A model generated the notes under the pieces. That model searched no databases, was not told where the DNA came from, and was given only the letters and a program-made list of their open reading frames with translations. A stretch of 64,000 nucleotides of DNA, taken from NCBI GenBank assembly GCA_020698575.1, contig CM036247.1, forward strand, positions 27,194,431-27,258,430, in the 5' to 3' direction. Positions 58,223 to 64,000 of the stretch are shown piece by piece. Within the stretch, counting starts at the first letter, position 1, and every line of letters begins with the position of its first letter. Both the position numbers and the translations under genes were made by a program. This DNA comes from Bostrychus sinensis. Lineage: Eukaryota > Chordata > Actinopteri > Gobiiformes > Eleotridae.

Positions 58223-59284
58223 CAGTCGGGGACTTGAAACTTGTCTGCCATTGCCAGTGGCGGTCAGAAATCAATAAATCCAAAATAAGACTGCTGTTTT
58301 TCTAAATCCTCTATGATTACTTTCACCAATAAACAAACAGCGTCAAACACTGTCCTTAGTCACCACTTCCAATAATCTGATTTCTCTAAAATGACTGGCT
58401 ATTATTTTAAAAACACACCAGACCATGGGGAGATGGCTGTTCCAACAGAGCACTGTAATCGACTACTTCCTGTCTCTGTCCTTCACTTTCTTAATAAAGT
58501 GGATGCTGTGTGGAAGCAAATGTATAGTATCCTTTGGCTGACTTTTGGTTCACTTATTTGGGACCACAGAGGAGAGTCAGAAGTGCATTGCAGATCAAAT
58601 TTGGCCACTATTACACTGACTTCTTGTGATAGCTAACCCCCTCCCTTTTCTTAAATAACAAGATTAAGAAATTCTGAGAGTCCTGTGCAGTCAATGTTTT
58701 AACAAATATTGTATACAAAGTTGTGCAGCCTTTTAGCGGGACAATAGCACTCCTATTACTCCTTTCTTCAAGCTTATACTGTACATTGGATATGTTGTTC
58801 TTTGCTTAGCCAGGACATTGTTTATTAGGAAGCCAATTATGCTATAAAAGCTAGCAAAAAAAACTAGCAAAAATGCTGTTCCATCAATTTTGGTTTAGAG
58901 CTGTATTGGGCTTATAATCTTTGTAACCAATAAACAAAAATCAGGAGTAAACCAGGACAATACCACAACTGAAGCAGGACTAAACAAGTTCCAAACTGTG
59001 CAGAGAACAAGTACGAGTATTATTTCTGTTATTGCATTTTAGAGAGCATTTCTGTGTGAGAACCTTTACTGTCACTTACGTTTTGGTGTGCCTCTCAGCT
59101 GCAGCCTTGCCCCCCATACCAGATCAGGCTCAACTTAAAAAAGGTGATTTGAAAGTGAAACAAACTTTCAGACAACTTTCAGATTCGCATTTTTGTTTTT
59201 CAGTTACAAAGATTATGAGCCTGACATAGCTCCATAAAGGTCTTGTTTTGTCACTAATTATTTCTCCTACAATATTCTTTTAAA

Positions 59285-59286
<2 letters not shown>
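58223..59286. other. No gene or repeat recognised
   Basis: AT-rich DNA with short frames only. Confidence 0.4.

Positions 59287-59347
<61 letters not shown>
59287..59347. repeat. (TTA)n microsatellite
   Basis: Twenty uninterrupted TTA units. Confidence 0.95.
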
Positions 59348-59348
<1 letters not shown>

Positions 59349-60625
59349 ATGCCCTCAATGCAAGGGCAATTTTAGGATTAGAGATTTAGGGATGCTGAGG
59401 TCCTTGTCAGCCAAGAAAGGCACTAAAGACTAAATACATAAATTAGGAAAGGAAAGAAAGTAATTTCCTATGCTACTTTTTATTTAGCAAGTAACTCATC
59501 AGTAACTCCAGCAAACAAGTCTTCACTGAATTTTTATAGATTTATTTTTGCAGAAAGTAGTAGCATAAAATACTAGGGTTAAAATTATCACCAACCATAC
59601 TTACCAACTCACCAACTTAAACCTAAGTCCTTTTACATATACGCAGGCAAATACAATACTACATCATACTATATCAAAAAACATTTCTTTTGGTCAGTGT
59701 ACCATAGTCTACTTCTCACTTTAGATATTCCCGTATGTCTCATGGAGAGGAATATGGGTCTACTTTATAGCAGGTTGATTGAAAAGAAGTCATTGCAAAA
59801 ATAGTCAGTGATAAAATGCATTTTTCAGGCCATAAAAAGGTGAGTTGCAGCTACTGCTCAAAGACCATTTATAGGAGTAATAGATTTCCTTTTGTGATCA
59901 GTCCAGGCTCATCCACACTGAACTGAAAGCATGATCTAATGGATGTATTTCTGACGCAAGCCTTCTATCAACCCACTTGTTATCTGCACCATCTTGGCTA
60001 GATAAGAGCATTAGCATAATGAAAAAGAACAGTTTTAATTTGACGCCTATTTGATTATTGCAGAAATATTGCTTTGTCTGATAAATGATCTCTGAAAACA
60101 CGCTGGAGCGAGTTGTGAAGTCTGAACGCACAAGGCCACATTTGATTACGGCAGTTCCTTATGCAATCATGCAATCCCGTTTTCCAATTTTCAGCATAGA
60201 GAGCACATTAGGTTGATTAGCAGGTGGCCCCGACCGCTGATTAATGTGATTTGATACAGCCAGATAATTCAGCCCGACGCCCAATATTCCACTGATCCAA
60301 AAGACAATGGACATTAATTATCATTGTTGCTAATGCTGCTGGCAGAAAATGTGCTCATTACCTTATTCCCATCCAATTTAACACCAGGAAGCTGAGAGAG
60401 AAATGAAAAAGGAGGTGGAAACAGCGGATAAGCAGGCAAACAGACAAGGACTAAACACAGCAGATTTTTGGATTCTTAATGGAAATGCACTTTGGCAGGA
60501 GGGCAAGGTTATTCTCAAGCGTCAGAGTTCTTGGTAAGCTGCACTGCATGTACTCTCTGGGAATAATTTGCTCTACTTTTACTAATAGCACATTTGCTTT
60601 ACCATCAGAAGGTCCTGATCTGAGT
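59348..60625. promoter_or_regulatory. Candidate enhancer-like conserved element at 59890-60530
   Basis: The core 59890-60530 is repeat-free and dense in homeodomain-type cores ('cgctgattaatgtgattt', 'ggttgattagcagg', 'acattaattatc'). At 60304-60335 an ACAATGG and a CATTGTTGCTAATG flank ATTAATTA, that is, two opposed SOX-type cores around a homeodomain site with a POU-like half. This is typical of vertebrate developmental enhancers. Conservation is not tested. The part before 59890 shows nothing. Confidence 0.4.
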
Positions 60626-60890
60626 GCAGAGTAGTAGTAGCAGTACAGGTATTAGTAGCAGTAGTATTAGCAATCCTAAACCAGCCCAAATGTTTCACAA
60701 GCCAGTGTACTCTTTGTATCTACCTAAAGCTTAAATAAAAGGAGATGGTTGCTTCAGGAAGGGCACCATTTCCTGTGGCGACCCCAGAAAGCAAAAGAAA
60801 AGAAGAGATATTAGTAATAGCAAGAGTGGTAGTAGTAGCAGTAGTATGAATAAAAGTAGTATTAGTAGTAGTAGTGGAGAAATAGCTATA
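60626..60890 (+). repeat. AGT-rich microsatellite DNA with a retroposon fragment
   Basis: Imperfect AGT/TAG triplets occupy 60630-60680 and 60810-60880. Between them, 'cttcaggaagggcacc' and 'tgtggcgaccccagaaag' at 60735-60805 belong to the 'ggaagggcatc' retroposon family. The triplet tracts may have grown from its tail. Confidence 0.65.
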
Positions 60891-61451
60891 GTGGTAAGCG
60901 TTTGCTGTGCACTTCCAAAAAATATCATGAAACTACTTTGTTTAGGCTTTATGGATGCTCCTTCTGAAGCAACCTTGTCTACTTATCTGGGCTTGGGAGT
61001 GGCACAACAGCTGGCTTGTAACCCTTTTTGGCTTAATTGTTGAGTACTTGATTCAATATTTTGAGTACTTCTTTCACCTAAGGCTAATGCTGTGCATTGC
61101 TATTGTGGTTGCCAGATACACCACATTTTCAGTACACTATGAGAAAGACTCAGCAGTCCACAAAGTCCCACCCTTCTGCATCTTGGTGATACTGCCATAA
61201 GCGTCTATGTACAAGCAGCCATGATGTTACCCATTTATTATTGGCGTTTTTCCTGAAGCTTCCCTGTGGATAGAACCGTCATGGCGGGTCAGACTCCTCC
61301 ACCAAGCATATTGCAATTTTGGAAAGATGACAAGCAAGATGGTTGTAACTGAGACAGGCCTAATACATGTGTGGTCTTGAGTGTGCAATCTGGAAAACGA
61401 GGATGGACCCATGTGGTGTTCATTAACCAAAACCGCCCACTGCACATATAG
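60891..61451. other. No gene recognised
   Basis: Short frames at 60955-61200 and 61227-61445 have no domain or splice context. Confidence 0.35.
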
Positions 61452-61545
61452 GGTTCGCTGGTGGCTGGAGTCTATCCCAGCAATTACGGGGCTTAGGCAG
61501 GTTACACCCTTAACAGTGGACAGTTACCCACAAGGCTGATTCCCA
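61452..61545 (-). repeat. SINE fragment, tail side
   Basis: 'ctggagtctatcccagcaat' and 'ggcaggttacacccttaac' match the tail-proximal body of the tRNA-headed SINE. The head and the CATT tail are missing. Confidence 0.6.
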
Positions 61546-61624
61546 CAAATCCTGTATATAGTGAGTCATAATGCAAGCTTCACACAAGAATTATAAAACT
61601 CCATAGGTGGAGTTGTCATATAAC

Positions 61625-61910
61625 AGATAATAATAATGCATTGGATTTATATAGTGCCTTTCTAGATACTCAGAGTGCTTTACATTGTATTATTCATTCA
61701 CTCCTCAGTCACGGTAAGATACTTCTGTACTTCTGTAACTGGGGGATCGAACCGCCAACCTCCAGGTTAGTGGGCGAATGTCTCTACCAACTAGGTTACT
61801 GCTGCCCCGGATGGTCTTTCTTTTATCCAATCAGTAAGAGGTCTAAATCCATACATCTGGACCAAGTTGGCCGGTGTGAGAAATTGTATTTGGGTTTTAT
61901 TTTGGGATTA
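61625..61910 (-). repeat. SINE with L2-like tail, plus flank: duplication unit 1
   Basis: On the minus strand a tRNA-like head (ggggcagcagtaacctag, box B ggttcgatccc) is followed by an internally shortened body and an L2-like tail ('gtaaagcactctgag', 'ggcactatataaatcc') ending in ATT triplets. The right flank 'ttatccaatcagtaagagg' to 'gtgagaaattgtatttgg' recurs at 62205-62315. The mosaic of tRNA head and LINE tail is typical of vertebrate SINEs that borrow an L2 end. Confidence 0.75.
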
Positions 61911-61954
61911 GGCCTATATCAGTGTTTTTCTTGGTTTTACCTTGAAAAACCACC

Positions 61955-62315
61955 ACCGCCACAGCTGCCCTAGTGCAGACTGACAGTGACATGGCTGCCA
62001 TTCTGTGACTACGACCTCTCCGACCACCACCAAACACACAATCACACTGACACATTCATTCATAGGCAAGGTGGGTGATGTGTGTCTTGTGTGTGTCTTG
62101 CCCAAGGACACAACAGTATGCAATGCCGGTAGCAGCGATTGAACTGCCAACTGCCCACTGCCGGTGGGCGAACATCTCTACCAATGGAGCTGCTGCTGCC
62201 CCATATCTTTAATCCAATCAGTGAGAGGCCTAATGACTTGTTTTAATAATTACATGATATAATAATGACCAGGTTGGCCAGTGTGAGAAATTTTATTTGG
62301 GTTTTATTCAGGGTT
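61955..62315 (-). repeat. SINE with L2-like tail, plus flank: duplication unit 2
   Basis: The same SINE head (ggggcagcagcagctccat, box B cagttcaatcg) and body ('gtgtccttgggcaag', 'gtggtcggagaggtcg') are present, but here the tail half is missing. The right flank 'taatccaatcagtgagaggc' to 'gtgagaaattttatttgggt' repeats the flank of unit 1. Each unit has lost a different part of the SINE. Confidence 0.75.
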
Positions 62316-63044
62316 GGAATTTCTCACACTGCTCATTTTTATTTTTAAGTTCTGGCTTATGAGTCATTGTTATTCTCAATATGAATCCACAAAGAGAAGT
62401 TCACTTCTGCCATTGATCAAGGACACATTATAAACCTTTACTACTTTAAACATTTTGTTCTGTTGAAGTATCACAGCTCAGAAACAGGCTTTTCTTGAAA
62501 AGACAGAGGAGCTGCTCACTGCATCCCTATCCCGCCTTCAATGGGAAAACAATAAACAAGCCTGGGAGGGAGACAGAGAGATTGATAGGCATGCACTTCT
62601 GATCACTCAACCAACAGAGCTTCACTTTACCGCTCTGTGCTTTATGCACATTTGTGTTTATGAAATTGCAATCGATTGTTTCAATTACATGCATGGGTGG
62701 ACCATGGCGTTGTCACAATTGATGTGCTACTCCGAGTCAACCTTTGTAAAAATCATTCAAGTTGTAAGAGGTGTAAAAACTTCTTTGCTGGATATTTCTC
62801 TTGTAATCTGAGCACTGCAACACCACTTCTTCATAAGCCTGGGCTTTGCAGAGCCTCACATCAAATGGTATGTGTTGTGAAACAAAAGTAACATTCAGTG
62901 CAAAGTTTTTTTATACGTTTTTGTGTGTGCATCTACTTAATGTTCATCCTAATGCAACTGCTTAATCTATTTGTACAATGATTACTATTAAACAATAAAA
63001 TATATCAAAGTATTTAACACGTAACTATTAATAACATCTTATTG
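62316..63044. other. No gene recognised
   Basis: AT-rich to balanced DNA with no repeat body or exon signal. Confidence 0.4.
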
Positions 63045-63235
63045 ATGGGGCAACACCTCACTCAAAGCACATACTGCCATTGTGTCAAGACACTTCACCC
63101 CCATTGCCTAACCCAGTCTCAGTATGTGGCTGGTTGCAACAGGAAGGGCATTCGGAGTGAAAACCTGCCAAGTTACTGTGCAGCTGGTTCAATACGGCAA
63201 CCGCTAATGATAAAGGGAGCAACTGAAAAATAAAA
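63045..63235 (+). repeat. Retroposon copy with 'ggaagggcatt' core and A-rich tail
   Basis: 'aagacacttcacccccattg' is followed by 'caacaggaagggcattcgg', 'gtgaaaacctgccaa', and an end 'ctaatgataaagggagcaac' with 'aaaaataaaaacaaaaac'. It is the longest copy of this family here. The tRNA-like head is not clear. Confidence 0.65.
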
Positions 63236-64000
63236 ACAAAAACTGTCTTAAGATAAAACCACATGTGTTGGATTATATAGAATATTCCATTATTCCAATA
63301 TTACATTTTTGTACTTTCTTCAATGACACAAAGCTTTTGTGAAAGAAACTTGTGAATATTTATGTTAAAATGTTACCACCCAAAATCATAAAACATTCTA
63401 TCACCATAAATTCTTCTCCCATAAAAATAAGTTACCATTCTACTTTGTTATTTATGAATGTATGACTCTGTGGTACATATAATACATTTAAATCTCCTCA
63501 TCACTCCTGCCGGCATACTCTATAGTGCCACTGTTTTTCACATAAGAGCATCATTCCAAAGTATTTTTGCTTTCAACAAGGTCAAACTTTGCATTAAGCT
63601 TTTTTTTTTTTTTTTTTGCACCACCCATAAATTGACAGCACAGATTTATTTCTATTGTTTAAGCTTTTGTTAATCACTGCTGCTGCACCTGGGTCTGATT
63701 ATAGCCTTTTCTTTCTCTGTTTACAGTCCTGTCAGTTAAGTCTAACAAAGCCTCTAGATGACAGACAAGAAATTAAAAGGAGTGATTACAAGTGTAGCTA
63801 ATAAAATAGCAATATGCAATATTTGTGCTGAAAGATATGATACTACTCAATTTCCAACTGGCTGGTTCTGTGATATGAATGAAATATGAATAAAATACAT
63901 CATTTTAGTAGGAAATGTGGGCATCAACTTTAAAACCATAATAGATAAGATTGTTCTACAGCAAAAACAAGCCATATGTAATATAAATAGGACTGGGCAT
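63236..64000. other. No gene recognised; poly-T at 63600-63617
   Basis: AT-rich DNA with an 18-T run. No repeat body or exon is recognised. Confidence 0.4.

Noticed and set aside
59287..59347. CRISPR-like or satellite array
   Set aside because: It is a plain TTA microsatellite. No array with unique spacers exists in the window, and the DNA is vertebrate.
60955..61200. 81-codon frame with hydrophobic stretches
   Set aside because: It has no start context, domain or conservation evidence, and is flanked by triplet-repeat and AT-rich DNA.

Overview
This window reads as a vertebrate genome, most probably a spiny-rayed (percomorph) teleost fish. It is AT-rich and has no bacterial-style gene packing or long open frames. 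Its dispersed repeats are typical of fish: tRNA-headed SINEs, L2-type and RTE/Rex-type LINE relics, Tc1-like transposons, hAT-like elements with AAGTAAAAGTA-rich ends, and Gypsy-like solo LTRs. Almost every short open frame is noise or the antisense of a repeat, and no complete protein-coding gene is visible.

The only convincing host-gene signal lies at about 9.7-13.5 kb on the plus strand. Six short open exons, each with AG/GT borders, join with matching codon phases into about 150 residues of mostly helical, charged protein. They end at a TAA at 13494, followed by an AATAAA at 13895. I read this as the 3' end of an unrecognised gene whose earlier exons lie further upstream or outside the window. 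A separate, weaker candidate exon sits at 40.16 kb.

The rest is intergenic or intronic DNA. From 0-9.7 kb there are repeat fragments, a decayed Tc1-like element (6.8-7.2 kb) and a TIR element with an acidic ORF remnant (7.2-8.0 kb). From 14-33 kb there are TTAA-flanked MITEs, LINE tails and SINEs, with repeat-poor blocks that look like conserved regulatory DNA. From 33-47 kb there are an RTE/Rex-type LINE deletion relic, an L2 LINE 3' end, and two hAT-type elements with target duplications, one carrying a nested SINE with its own 13-bp duplication. From 47-57 kb there are more MITEs, two solo LTRs and a Tc1-like element split by an insertion. From 57-64 kb there are repeat-poor DNA with enhancer-like homeobox/SOX motif clusters, a local duplication of a SINE plus flank, and more SINE pieces.

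I found no new enzymatic or defence system. The most interesting patterns are the phase-consistent exon chain, several transposons that each carry a CTCF-like core motif, and the datable nested insertions. All family names rest on sequence recognition without database searches.
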